From Alysiella filiformis (lineage in GTDB: Bacteria > Pseudomonadota > Gammaproteobacteria > Burkholderiales > Neisseriaceae), in assembly GCF_014054525.1 (NCBI RefSeq), contig NZ_CP059564.1:1746357-1810356 (forward strand): a stretch of DNA of 64,000 bases. The letters are read 5' to 3'. A program made the translations under genes and the position numbers. Positions 45,396 to 54,357 of the stretch are shown in pieces. The number at the start of each line of letters is the position of its first letter. Position 1 is the first letter of the stretch. Under the pieces are notes generated by a model. That model was not told the DNA's origin and made no database searches. It saw only the letters and a program-made list of their open reading frames with translations.

Positions 45396-45640
45396 GACAA
45401 CCTCTTTTAAATAACAAAAAACCGATTGAAAAACAAACGTCTTGCCCATGCACCGATAATGCTGGCTGAACGGGCAGCGATTTAGGGTACGCGCACCGTG
45501 CAGACACGACAACAGCCAAATGTTTTTCAGGCAGCTTTAATGTTGGGTTTGTGAAAAGAAACGGTAAAGATAGCGCAAAGCGTTTGCCAATGCAAGCCTT
45601 TTGTTAAATTATGTTGGCATGGCGCGAAAATGGCGCATTT

Positions 45641-45656
45641 TGGTACAGAAATTGCT
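45641..45656 (+). promoter_or_regulatory. sigma54-type promoter for pilin-comP
   Basis: TGGTACAGAAATTGCT has GG at 45642-45643 and GC at 45654-45655, twelve bases apart, as sigma54 promoters need. It differs from TGGCACG-N4-TTGCT by two bases. Transcription would begin near 45667, 22 bases before the pilin ATG. The rest of the 45396-45688 spacer shows a direct repeat ATGGCGC (twice near 45619-45636) that could be part of an activator site. Confidence 0.62.
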
Positions 45657-45688
45657 TTTTTATAAAAAATTTAAACTAGGACGACATC

Positions 45689-46198
45689 ATGTTGAAAAAC
45701 AAAACCCAACAATCTGGCTTCACTTTAATTGAATTGATGATTGTGATTGGCATTGTGGCGATTTTGGCAGCCATTGCCTACCCCACATATCAAAACTTCA
45801 TTATCCGCAGCCATATTGAGTCCGCGCGTGGCGAAATGATGGACAATATCAAGATGATGGAAGAGTTTTACACCAAAAATCGCACCATGTGTGGCAAGAC
45901 AGAAACAGATGGTACATGCTCTGCCATGCCTACCCCTGTTGCCAGTACAGCAGCAGACACCTATAAGATCTCTATCAAACCCGATAAATTTAACGGTGGT
46001 GGCGGCAACAGTTACATCATTGCCAGCGAACCCAATAATGAAGCCAAGTTTTCAGAAAACACCAAAACCAACAAACAAGTTTATTTACTTTATTATTCAA
46101 ATGGTTCTGGCTTTGTCAAATGCACAAAAGCAGGTTTTGAGGCTGCCTTAAACGCCGCCTCTAGCCCAAATGCAGGCGATGGTTGCAGCATCATGTAA
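45689..46198 (+). CDS. type IV pilin (PilE/PilA-like)
   Basis: 169 residues. The prepilin leader MLKNKTQQSG precedes FTLIELMIVIGIVAILAAIAYPTYQNF, with Phe1 and Glu5 conserved. The globular part has four cysteines, two in TMCGKTETDGTCSA and two in the C-terminal FVKCTKAG and DGCSIM, likely forming disulfide loops. AGGACG eight bases upstream supports the start. It could be a major pilin or a minor pilin; length is a little above the usual major pilin. The TAA is followed directly by the comP ATG. Confidence 0.87.
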   Translation: MLKNKTQQSGFTLIELMIVIGIVAILAAIAYPTYQNFIIRSHIESARGEMMDNIKMMEEFYTKNRTMCGKTETDGTCSAMPTPVASTAADTYKISIKPDKFNGGGGNSYIIASEPNNEAKFSENTKTNKQVYLLYYSNGSGFVKCTKAGFEAALNAASSPNAGDGCSIM

Positions 46199-46678
46199 AT
46201 GTCATCAGCCATGAAAACCCCTCTCTCACAACGCGGTTTTACGCTGGCACAAATGCTGGTGGTAATGGGCATTTTGGCGGTTTTAACCGCCATTGCTTAT
46301 CCCAGCTACGTCAATTATGTGAAAAATGGGCGACTGAATGACGCACAACGCGCCTTAATCATCAATGCCCAAAATCTGGAACAACACCGCAATAAACATC
46401 ATTCTTACAAGAAAAACAGCACCACTTGGGCGGATTTGTCGCTCAATGCCACATCGCATTTTTGCATTAAAATGCAAGGCAATGCGCGTGGTGCCAACGA
46501 TGACAAATTCACCATCAAAGCGGTGGCATTCAACAAAAACCACGAGCCGCGCGTATTGAGCATTAACCAAGACCACATGTTGATGATTTGTGAAAACAGC
46601 GAATCATCTTGCGATACGCGCGATGCGGTTTTCAAAAACACGGGACGCAGCGATACGAATTGTCGCATTATCAATTAA
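46199..46678 (+). CDS. comP: DUS receptor minor pilin ComP
   Basis: 159 residues; binds DNA uptake sequences at the tip of type IV pili. The C-terminal half aligns with meningococcal ComP as I recall it: FCIKMQGNARGANDDKFTIK against FCIRLNGIARGALDSKFMLK, then KAVAFNKN, MICENSESSC and NCRIIN, with all four cysteines kept. The prepilin site is SQRG followed by FTLAQMLVVMG: position 5 is Gln, not the usual Glu. M1 at 46199 gives a 13-residue leader, M5 (46211) a more usual nine. It is coupled to the upstream pilin gene. Confidence 0.88.
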   Translation: MSSAMKTPLSQRGFTLAQMLVVMGILAVLTAIAYPSYVNYVKNGRLNDAQRALIINAQNLEQHRNKHHSYKKNSTTWADLSLNATSHFCIKMQGNARGANDDKFTIKAVAFNKNHEPRVLSINQDHMLMICENSESSCDTRDAVFKNTGRSDTNCRIIN

Positions 46679-46690
46679 AACCGATATTTT

Positions 46691-46727
46691 AAAGCAGCCT
46701 GAAAAATGATTTTCAGGCTGCTTTTTT
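46691..46727. terminator. bidirectional DUS-pair terminator between comP and lnt
   Basis: AAAGCAGCCTGAAAA (46691-46705) pairs with TTTTCAGGCTGCTTT (46710-46724), four-base loop, followed by TTTTTT on the plus strand. Confidence 0.85.
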
Positions 46728-46735
46728 GCTGGGAT

Positions 46736-48607
46736 TCAACGGCGTTTTTTGCCGCCTTTTTTGCGCTTGTTATTGCGTTTGCGTGTTGGGTTTTTGCCTG
46801 CCTGCTGTGGCGGTGTGGCTTTGTCCAACGGTGGCGATTCGGGCGATTCGCTGGTTTCAGTATGGCTGTTTGCCAAAATTTCTTTATCGGCTTCAATCAC
46901 ATCGTGCAAACGCTGCTTGCTTTCGGCAGCATTGGGAACGACAATCGGCTCGCTGGCTGGCATTGGCGCAGGCTGCTGAACGGCTTGCTGGGCAACTGGC
47001 ACGGCGGCATTTTCAGGCTGCACAACGGGAGACGTGCTGGCTTTGCGTTTGTGTTTTGCACCCCATTTTGCCAAAGTTTTGGCTGGGTAGCAGAACAAAA
47101 TCACCGCCAAAAACAACAATGAATAAATGACCACCCACGAATGCCCCAAACGCATATAAGGGGTTTGCCCATACATGCCATACACTTCGCCCTCCAACAC
47201 GGTGGCGACATTGGGCTGGCTGAATTTCAACACACGCCCTTGTGGGGAAATGATGGCACTTGCGCCTGTGTTGGTGGCGCGTATCATGTAACGCCCCAAT
47301 TCCAAAGCGCGCGCTTGCGATTGTTGTAATTGCTGCCACATCGCGTTGGATTTGCCATACCACGCCATATTGCTGGCATTGGCAAGCAATGATGATTTTT
47401 TGGCAGAATCAATCAATTCATCGCCAAATCCATCTTCATAGCAAATGTTGAATGCAACTTGTAAGCCATTCATATTAAAAGGCTCTTGCCCCAAACCGCC
47501 ACGTTTGAAATCCGTTAAAGGCAGGTTCATTTTTTCGTACAAAGGCTCGGTTAATTGGGCAAGGGGCTTAAATTCGCCAAATGGCACCAAGTGATTTTTG
47601 GCGTAAACCTGCATGGTTTCAGGCTGCTCGGGGTTGAAATTGGTCAGGTTTATCATGGCATTCAAATAGCCTTTGCCATCTGCCGTGAAAGCGGGTATGC
47701 CCACTGCCAAGGCGTTGCCATTTTTCTTGGCTTGTTCGGCAAATCGCGCCACGATTGCCTTGTCGGTGTGTTGCAAAAATTGGGGAAAGGCGGTTTCAGG
47801 CAGCACCACAATTTGCGCTTTGGTGGACGACAACTGGTCAAAATAGCGTTGATAAGTGGGCAACAAATTTTCTTCTTGAAACTTCAAACTTTGCGGAATA
47901 TTGCCCTGCAACAATGCCACGCTTACAGGCTGGTTGCTTTCTTTTTCGGTGTAGTTGATGGCGCGCCAATCGGCGGCTTTGTCCCACAAAAAACACATCA
48001 GCATGGCAAAAATCACACGCTGAATCAATGAACGATTGCGAATCACCAACACCAGCCAACAACTGAACACGGCTGTGGCAAACGTAACCAAATGTATGCC
48101 ACCAATGGGGGCAAATGCCGCCAATGGGCTGTAATCGGCAATTTGGCTGTAACCCAATGCGCCCCAACCAAATCCTGTGAACACGCGCTCACGGGCAAAT
48201 TCGGTCAGCGTCCACAACGCAGGCAGCAACACGCCCACCGCCAAAGGTCGCGGCAGATGATTTTTGCCATACAGCCAAAACGCAATAGCAGGAAACAACG
48301 CCAAAAATGCAGGCAGCAAAAAAGTCAAAGGAATGGCATATTGATTGGGCAAACCCGATACATCGTGCAAAGCGGTGTGTATCCACCAAAATTGTGTGGT
48401 ATAGCCCACCAAACCAAACCAATATGCCGATGAAATGCGCCTATGGGGTTTGATTTCTGTTAAAACAATCAAACCGCCAAACAAAAAAGGCATGAGCCAA
48501 AAATAGTAATAAGGCGCAAATGCCAATGGCGTTGCCACCGCCAAAGTGCTGAGCGTTAAAAAATAGGGCAAGGGTTTTTGCCAATGTTTGTCCAATGATA
48601 AAAGCAT
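46736..48607 (-). CDS. lnt: apolipoprotein N-acyltransferase with basic C-terminal tail
   Basis: Adds the third acyl chain to lipoproteins at the inner membrane; 623 residues against about 510 in E. coli. Six or more N-terminal membrane segments are followed by a nitrilase domain with the triad in VVLPETAFPQF (Glu), YAKNHLVPFGEF (Lys) and FNICYEDGFGDE (Cys). A last membrane helix VVIYSLLFLAVILFC leads to an extra tail of about 110 residues, Pro/Ala/Glu rich and ending KRKNNKRKKGG-like basic clusters (RKRNNKRKKGGKKRR). It can process lipoproteins such as PqiC, PilW and the binding protein at 60.5 kb. Confidence 0.92.
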   Translation of the reverse strand: MLLSLDKHWQKPLPYFLTLSTLAVATPLAFAPYYYFWLMPFLFGGLIVLTEIKPHRRISSAYWFGLVGYTTQFWWIHTALHDVSGLPNQYAIPLTFLLPAFLALFPAIAFWLYGKNHLPRPLAVGVLLPALWTLTEFARERVFTGFGWGALGYSQIADYSPLAAFAPIGGIHLVTFATAVFSCWLVLVIRNRSLIQRVIFAMLMCFLWDKAADWRAINYTEKESNQPVSVALLQGNIPQSLKFQEENLLPTYQRYFDQLSSTKAQIVVLPETAFPQFLQHTDKAIVARFAEQAKKNGNALAVGIPAFTADGKGYLNAMINLTNFNPEQPETMQVYAKNHLVPFGEFKPLAQLTEPLYEKMNLPLTDFKRGGLGQEPFNMNGLQVAFNICYEDGFGDELIDSAKKSSLLANASNMAWYGKSNAMWQQLQQSQARALELGRYMIRATNTGASAIISPQGRVLKFSQPNVATVLEGEVYGMYGQTPYMRLGHSWVVIYSLLFLAVILFCYPAKTLAKWGAKHKRKASTSPVVQPENAAVPVAQQAVQQPAPMPASEPIVVPNAAESKQRLHDVIEADKEILANSHTETSESPESPPLDKATPPQQAGKNPTRKRNNKRKKGGKKRR

Positions 48608-48680
48608 ATTTTTCTTATGAATTTTTAAAATGAAGTTTCAGGCAGCGCGTTTTCAGGCTGCCTGAAACCATTTGTGCGAA

Positions 48681-49766
48681 TCAATTTTCTTCAAATCCCA
48701 CAATTTCCAAACCAAAGCCCGTTAAGCCATTCATATTAGAGGGCTTGCCCAACACGCGCATTTTGCTCACTTTTAAGCCAGCCAAAATTTGTGCGCCTAT
48801 GCCATAGGTTTTTTTGTCCCATTTTTTGATTTGAAATTGGTTTTTGGGTAAGGTGCGTTCCAGCAAAGCCGCGCCATCTTCGGTGCGGTGCAGCAAAATA
48901 ATCACGCCACATTCGGCTGCCTGAATCCGCGCCAAAGCATCGGGCAAATGCCAACTGTGGTTGGGGTCAAATTGAATGAAATCCAATGCGCTAAACGGTT
49001 CATGCACGCGCACCAAAGTTTCGCTGGCGGTTTCGGGATTGCCTTTAACCAGAGCCAAATGCGTGTCGCCATTCAATTTGTCCACATAAACGTGTTGTTG
49101 AAATTCGCCCCAAGGGGTTTGCACGGTGGTATCGCCCATTTCTTCCAACAGGTTTTCGGTGCGGCTGCGGTATTCAATCAAATCGGCAATCGTGCCAATT
49201 TTCAAGCCGTGTTGGGCGGCAAATTGCATCAATTCGGGCATGCGCGCCATTGTGCCATCATCATTCAAAATTTCGCAAATCACGCCTGCGCCCGACAAAC
49301 CTGCCATTTGCGCCAAATCCACCGCCGCTTCGGTATGTCCTGCGCGAACCAGCACACCGCCTTGTTGGGCGCGAAGTGGGAAAATGTGCCCTGGTTGCAC
49401 AATATCGTCAGGCTGCACGTTTTGCGATACAGCCGTTTGAATGGTGTGGGCGCGGTCGGCAGCAGAAATGCCTGTGGAAATGCCGTGTGCAGCTTCAATG
49501 GACACGGTAAAATTGGTGCCGTATTGTGCGCCGTTTTTTTGCGTCATCATGGGCAAGCCGAGTTTGTCTATGAGTTTGTTTTCCATAGGCAAACACACCA
49601 AGCCACGCGCGTGTTTAATCATGAAATTGATGGCTTCGGGCGTAACAAATTGGGCTGCCATAACAATATCGCCTTCATTTTCGCGGTCTTCGGCATCGGT
49701 GATGATGACCATTTTGCCCGCTTTGATGTCGGCGATGATGTCGGTGATGGGGGAGATGTGTGGCAT
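48681..49766 (-). CDS. ribB: 3,4-dihydroxy-2-butanone-4-phosphate synthase with degenerate RibA domain
   Basis: 361 residues. The N-terminal 205 residues are RibB: ITDAEDRENEGDIVMAAQ (metal acidic loop), THE-like LVRAGHTEAAVDL and GGVLVRAG. The C-terminal domain has RibA (GTP cyclohydrolase II) fold remnants, but the zinc cysteines (HSEC and CDCG motifs) are missing: LVRVHEPFSALDF and AECGVIILL stand in their place. It should therefore make only the four-carbon riboflavin precursor. AAAGGAATCATC supports the start. Confidence 0.93.
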   Translation of the reverse strand: MPHISPITDIIADIKAGKMVIITDAEDRENEGDIVMAAQFVTPEAINFMIKHARGLVCLPMENKLIDKLGLPMMTQKNGAQYGTNFTVSIEAAHGISTGISAADRAHTIQTAVSQNVQPDDIVQPGHIFPLRAQQGGVLVRAGHTEAAVDLAQMAGLSGAGVICEILNDDGTMARMPELMQFAAQHGLKIGTIADLIEYRSRTENLLEEMGDTTVQTPWGEFQQHVYVDKLNGDTHLALVKGNPETASETLVRVHEPFSALDFIQFDPNHSWHLPDALARIQAAECGVIILLHRTEDGAALLERTLPKNQFQIKKWDKKTYGIGAQILAGLKVSKMRVLGKPSNMNGLTGFGLEIVGFEEN

Positions 49767-49840
49767 GATGATTCCTTTTGAATTTTGGGCGATATTGTAC
49801 GCGAAAATCAGGCTGCCTGAAAGTTCGTCAAATCAAGCCA

Positions 49841-51031
49841 TCAATCTGACGACCGCGCCAACAATGTCGCCAAACGCGACACAATCGCTTGTGCGGCTGC
49901 GTCTTTGCTCATTTCAGGCAGCGCGGTTTCTTGTTCATCATCTAACATGATGATTTGATTACTGGATTGACCCATTGCCACCGAAACATCGTTTGCCACC
50001 AAAAGCGGTACGCCTTTTTTGGCACGTTTGGCGCGCGCGTATGCCAACACGTTTTCGCTTTCTGCGGCAAAACCCACACAAAATGGGGCATTTTCCCTTT
50101 GGGCTACGGCTTGCAAAATATCGGGATTTTCGGTCAATTCAATCACGGGAGGGCTGCCTGAACCGTCTTTTTTCAACTTTTGTGTGGCGCGATTTTTCAC
50201 GCGATAATCCGCCACCGCCGCCACGCCAATAAACACATCTGCCCCCAAATCCAATCTTCTGAACACCGCGTCATACATGGCTTGTGCGCTTTGGGCTTGT
50301 TCGGTGTATGCCATGCCTTTGGGCAAAGGCACTTGCAAATTGGCGTAAATCACGTCCACTTGCGCCCCTGCTTGACGACACGCGCGCGCCAATGCCACGC
50401 CCATTTGCCCGCTTGAAATATTGGTGATGCCGCGCACGGGGTCTATCGCTTCGTAGCTTGCGCCCACGGTCAGCACAACTTTCTTTCCCAACAAGGGTTT
50501 ATCAAGCCAAAAATCGGGCAACAATTCGGCAATGTCGCTGGGTTCTTGCATGCGCCCTACGCCTGTTTCGCCACAGGCTTGTTCGCCTGCGGCTGGCTGT
50601 AAAACATGCACACCGTCTTGAGCCAACTGTTTGATGTTGCGTAAATTGGCTGGATTGTGCCACATTTCCACATTCATGGCAGGCGCAACCACGAGCGGAC
50701 AATTCCGCGCTGCCACCATTTCGGTAATCAAATTGTCGGCAATGCCGTGTGCAATTTTTGCCAGCGTGTTGGCGGTGGCTGGGGCAATGAGCATGATGTC
50801 GGCAGCGCGTGTGGCGTTGATGTGCGCCATGCCGTTGCCTGCACCGCCTTGTTCGGTCAAAACGGGATTGCCGCTTAATGCTTGAAACGTTTGTGGCGCA
50901 ACAAATTCGGTGGCGGCTTGCGACATGGCAACCGTGATGTGGTGTCCTTGTTTTTTGAGCAAGCGTACCAATTCGCATGATTTGTAGGCGGCTATGCCAC
51001 CTGTGATTGCCAATAAAATGTGTTTTTGCAT
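49841..51031 (-). CDS. coaBC: bifunctional phosphopantothenoylcysteine synthetase/decarboxylase
   Basis: Two steps of coenzyme A synthesis in one 396-residue protein. The N-terminal flavoprotein decarboxylase has HILLAITGGIAAYKSCELVRLL, the APAMNVEMW motif and the reductant-loop cysteine in GEQACGETGVGRM. The C-terminal synthetase has LTVGASYEAIDPVRGITNISSGQMG and the KLKK nucleotide segment. ATG at 51031 follows AGGGAAG. An in-frame DUS-like word encodes GSGSPP. It lies 75 bases upstream of ribB on the same strand. Confidence 0.95.
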   Translation of the reverse strand: MQKHILLAITGGIAAYKSCELVRLLKKQGHHITVAMSQAATEFVAPQTFQALSGNPVLTEQGGAGNGMAHINATRAADIMLIAPATANTLAKIAHGIADNLITEMVAARNCPLVVAPAMNVEMWHNPANLRNIKQLAQDGVHVLQPAAGEQACGETGVGRMQEPSDIAELLPDFWLDKPLLGKKVVLTVGASYEAIDPVRGITNISSGQMGVALARACRQAGAQVDVIYANLQVPLPKGMAYTEQAQSAQAMYDAVFRRLDLGADVFIGVAAVADYRVKNRATQKLKKDGSGSPPVIELTENPDILQAVAQRENAPFCVGFAAESENVLAYARAKRAKKGVPLLVANDVSVAMGQSSNQIIMLDDEQETALPEMSKDAAAQAIVSRLATLLARSSD

Positions 51032-51332
51032 AATCTTCCCTGTGTTTTTTGGATTGATGACTTTCCACCTACGCGCATTGCTGTCCAAAATTCAATAAAT
51101 TGATAAAAAAGTTGCAGACAACAGAGAAAAAGGTCAAACCCCATGTGCGTCAAAACACCCTCTGAAAGCCTGCAACAGGATAAGCATAAACCGTTTTCGC
51201 CAAATGATAAAGCCCTGCCCAAATCGCTCGCGTAAAAGCATTCACATTGCCCATAAATCATGAATTAAGGTTTTCAGGCAGCCTTTTTGCTTTTACAATT
51301 ACCCCCCATTGTCATTTACAAACAAAATCATC
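51032..51332. other. 301-bp divergent spacer between coaBC and the Na/Pi transporter
   Basis: No gene or RNA is supported. It contains one half-DUS followed by a T run (TTTTCAGGCAGCCTTTTTGC, about 51272-51291). Promoters for both divergent genes should be here, but I could not pick a convincing -35/-10 pair. Confidence 0.5.
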
Positions 51333-53078
51333 ATGTTTACCCAATCAAAACCGATTAAACAGCTCCTGCCAATGCTTGTTTTGTTGGCGTTGGCATTTTC
51401 ATTTTGGCAAAGCCATGCGTGGTTGCAACTGTGCTATGGTTTGGCATTGTTTCTGTTTGGCATGCAATGCATTGAAGAAGGCTTGCACAACGCCGCAGGT
51501 GGCACGCTGGAACGCATGATGTCGCGCTGCACCGCCACGCCCGTTAAAGGTTTGCTGTTTGGCATAGGCGCAACATTTGTCTTGCAATCCAGCACCTTAA
51601 TGTCGCTGCTGACCATCGCCTTTTTAAGCACGGGCATGATTACGCTGGCAGGCGGTTTGGCGGTCATTTTCGGCACGAATTTGGGCGCGACAAGCGGCAT
51701 TTGGTTTTTGGCATTGGCTGGGCAGAGCGTCAGTTTGTCGCCAGCCGCCGTGCCGATGTTTGTGTTGGGCATTGTGATTGGCTTTTTCAACCCCACCGCC
51801 AAAGCCATTGGGCGCGTACTCATCGGCATTGCCTTGATTTTTATGGGCATTGACGCCATCAAAAACGGCTTTCAAGCCTTTGGCGGACAAGTGGATTTTG
51901 CCAGCCTGAAAATGGGTGGCGTAGGCGAAATTTTGCTGTTTAGCCTGATTGGTTTCGTGCTGACTTGCGTGTTGCAATCATCGCACGCCACCTTGATTTT
52001 GACTTTGGCGGCATTGGCAAACGGACAAATCAGCATGGCACAAGGTTTTGCCATTGCCATCGGTTCCAATTTGGGCAGCAGTGCCACCACCGCTTTGGTG
52101 GGCATGCTCGGCAGCGAACGCAATGGACAACGTTTGGCATTGGCACATTTGCTGTTCAACAGCGTTACCACTTTATTGTCGTTGATTTTGTGGGTGCCGC
52201 TCACGCATTTGGTTGCCAAAATGGGGCTGTGGTTGCAATGGTCGCCTTTGTTGCAACTGGCTCTGTTTCACACTTTGTTCAACGCTTTGGGCGTGGCGAT
52301 TTTTTGGCAACCGCAAACTTGGCTGGCAGAAAAATTATCCATTTGGCTGCCTGAAAAAAAATCCGCCAAACTTTTACCCAACGACAGCAATGCCGTCAAA
52401 TCTTTGTATTTAAACAAAAACATGTTGGCATTGGGCGACACCGCCATGCGCGCCGTTTCCCAAGAAATTCAACATTTAAGCCAAGTGAGCTTGGAAGTGA
52501 TTTGCCATGCCATTTTCGTGCCAAGCCAGCAATTACATGACCATTCAGGCAGCCTGCCTGAACCCACACCGCCATTTGAAAGCAACGTCCAAACATTTTA
52601 TGAATGGCAAATCAAACCCTTATACAGCGAAATTTTGGATTTTACCAGCAAAATGGACGTACAAAATCAAAGCGAGCAGGCTGAAAAACTGACCAACGCC
52701 CACATGATTGCCTTTCAAATTGTAGAAATTGTAAAAGAAAGCAAGCATTTACAAAAAAACATGCAGCATTATTTGAGCGATTGCCACACCAGCATTTGCC
52801 AAGATTACCGCCATTTGCGCGAACAGGTTTTTGCCATGTTGCGGCATTTTCATTGCGCCAGCCAAGTGGCAGCAGATTCAAGCGAATGGCAGCAACATAT
52901 TCAGCAAATTCATGATGATACCGAGAATTTGGAATCACATCGCCAACGTGCCTTGGTCAAATTACGCAAAAATGAATTGGACAGTTGGCAAATTTCATCG
53001 CTGATGAACGACATCAATTACGCACGGCGCATTGGCTTGGGTTTGGTGGAAATTTTGCACATGAGCAAACAAAATTGA
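51333..53078 (+). CDS. Na/Pi-cotransporter family protein
   Basis: 581 residues. Two inverted repeats each carry the QSS motif of the family: FVLQSSTLMSLL and CVLQSSHATLILTL; GTNLGATSG and GSNLGSSATT are the accompanying glycine motifs. About eight membrane segments fill residues 10-320, then a cytoplasmic PhoU-like helical domain follows (from about 345: SLYLNKNMLALGDTAMRAV through WQISSLMNDINYARRIG). It probably exports or imports phosphate with sodium. ATG at 51333 is chosen over TTG at 51309. Confidence 0.9.
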   Translation: MFTQSKPIKQLLPMLVLLALAFSFWQSHAWLQLCYGLALFLFGMQCIEEGLHNAAGGTLERMMSRCTATPVKGLLFGIGATFVLQSSTLMSLLTIAFLSTGMITLAGGLAVIFGTNLGATSGIWFLALAGQSVSLSPAAVPMFVLGIVIGFFNPTAKAIGRVLIGIALIFMGIDAIKNGFQAFGGQVDFASLKMGGVGEILLFSLIGFVLTCVLQSSHATLILTLAALANGQISMAQGFAIAIGSNLGSSATTALVGMLGSERNGQRLALAHLLFNSVTTLLSLILWVPLTHLVAKMGLWLQWSPLLQLALFHTLFNALGVAIFWQPQTWLAEKLSIWLPEKKSAKLLPNDSNAVKSLYLNKNMLALGDTAMRAVSQEIQHLSQVSLEVICHAIFVPSQQLHDHSGSLPEPTPPFESNVQTFYEWQIKPLYSEILDFTSKMDVQNQSEQAEKLTNAHMIAFQIVEIVKESKHLQKNMQHYLSDCHTSICQDYRHLREQVFAMLRHFHCASQVAADSSEWQQHIQQIHDDTENLESHRQRALVKLRKNELDSWQISSLMNDINYARRIGLGLVEILHMSKQN

Positions 53079-53113
53079 ACCCAAAAATCAAAAAGGGCGG
53101 AGCAACAATCCGC

Positions 53114-53204
53114 CCAACTTTACACCCTCTCCCTGTGGGAGAGGGCTGGGGAGAGGGTTACTGCCCCTCCCTCTCTCCAACGCGCTCCCACAGGGAGAGA
53201 GGGC
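53114..53204. repeat. CCCTCTCC...GGAGAGGG palindromic element, copy C
   Basis: ACCCTCTCCCTGTGGGAGAG and GCTCCCACAGGGAGAGAGGG arms. The downstream text (ATTGACAGTAACTTACCCCG) is close to that after copy A at 23783, so the mobile unit is longer than the hairpins. It lies in the convergent spacer with phoH. Confidence 0.7.
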
Positions 53205-53251
53205 TAGGTTATTGGCACATTGACAGTAACTTACCCCGAGTTCATGTCATT

Positions 53252-54229
53252 TTATTTTGCCAAATGCAATTCGGGGTGTTCGTTTTCGGCGGCTTCGTAG
53301 GCTTCCACGATTTTTTGCACAAGTGGGTGGCGCACCACGTCTTCGCTGGTAAAGGTGTGGAAATACAAGCCTTCCACATCACGCAATTTTTCGTTGGCAT
53401 CGCGCAAACCCGATTTGATGTTGCGCGGTAAGTCAATTTGGCTCAAATCGCCTGTAATCACGGCTTTTGTGCCAAAGCCAATTCGCGTTAAAAACATTTT
53501 CATTTGCTCGGGCGTGGTGTTTTGCGCTTCGTCCAAAATCACGTACGCGCCATTGAGCGTGCGTCCGCGCATATAGGCGAGCGGTGCGATTTCAATCAGC
53601 CCTTTTTCCATCAATTTGGTAACGCGGTCAAAGCCCATCAAATCGTAGAGCGCGTCATACAGTGGGCGCAAATACGGGTCCACTTTTTGTGCCAAATCCC
53701 CTGGTAAAAAGCCCAATTTTTCGCCTGCTTCTACGGCGGGTCGCACCAAAACAATGCGTTCTATTTGGTGTTTGTCCATTGCGTCCACTGCTGCCGCCAC
53801 CGCCAGATAGGTTTTGCCCGTGCCTGCGGGCCCGAGTCCAAACACGATATCGTGATTGAGCAAGGCGCGTATGTAGCCGTTTTGACGCGGTGTGCGTCCG
53901 CCTATGCTGCCGCGTTTGGTGTGGAAATAGTAGGCGTGGTTTTTATCTGTTTTTTCAATGTGTTGATTGTCGGCGGTTTTGGCTTCTACGGCGGCAAGGT
54001 TGATGTCTTCGTCTGACAATTCGCGCTGCTCGGCAATGTCCATTAAATTGACGAGTGCGTTTCGGGCGGCATGGGCGTGGCTGCCTGAAAAGGTGAAATG
54101 GTCAAATCGGCGGCTGATTTGCGTGTCCAAAATTCGGGACAGGGTGTTCAAATTGTCGTCCAACGCGCCACACAGTCTTTGCAGGGCGAGTGGGTCGTAG
54201 TCTTCAAATTGTAAGTGAACGGTGGTCAT
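53252..54229 (-). CDS. phoH: PhoH-family ATPase
   Basis: 325 residues. Walker A is FGLGPAGTGKTYLAVAAAV (130-148) and Walker B is YVILDEAQNTTPEQMKMFL; GRTPRQNGYI precedes the ATPase. The N-terminal 90 residues have the KH-like region usual in PhoH/YbeZ. YbeZ acts with YbeY in rRNA processing; neither ybeY nor lnt order is kept directly, although lnt lies 5 kb away. ATG at 54229 is preferred to TTG at 54235; AGGAATTGACC precedes it. Confidence 0.92.
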   Translation of the reverse strand: MTTVHLQFEDYDPLALQRLCGALDDNLNTLSRILDTQISRRFDHFTFSGSHAHAARNALVNLMDIAEQRELSDEDINLAAVEAKTADNQHIEKTDKNHAYYFHTKRGSIGGRTPRQNGYIRALLNHDIVFGLGPAGTGKTYLAVAAAVDAMDKHQIERIVLVRPAVEAGEKLGFLPGDLAQKVDPYLRPLYDALYDLMGFDRVTKLMEKGLIEIAPLAYMRGRTLNGAYVILDEAQNTTPEQMKMFLTRIGFGTKAVITGDLSQIDLPRNIKSGLRDANEKLRDVEGLYFHTFTSEDVVRHPLVQKIVEAYEAAENEHPELHLAK

Positions 54230-54357
54230 GGTCAATTCCTGTTGTGAAATGGGGTTTTAGGCTGCCTGAAAAACGCAAATAATAGCCCAATCGCCAAAAT
54301 CAAGCAAAAAATCCGCTATAATTCGGGAATTTTTCTTTATTTTGCGAACCGAAAATC

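Noticed and set aside
45396-45540. Possible ilv attenuator leader peptide upstream of ilvI
   Set aside because: The open frame there contains few Ile, Leu or Val codons in a row and no terminator/antiterminator pair was seen.
49767-49840. FMN riboswitch upstream of ribB
   Set aside because: The spacer to coaBC is only about 75 bases and holds a DUS and a ribosome site; no aptamer-like structure fits.
54315-54322. TATAAT box upstream of envC
   Set aside because: A perfect -10-like TATAAT is present, but no -35 at 16-18 bases and no extended -10, so I did not list it as a promoter. The same holds for the box at 55707 before the ParA gene.
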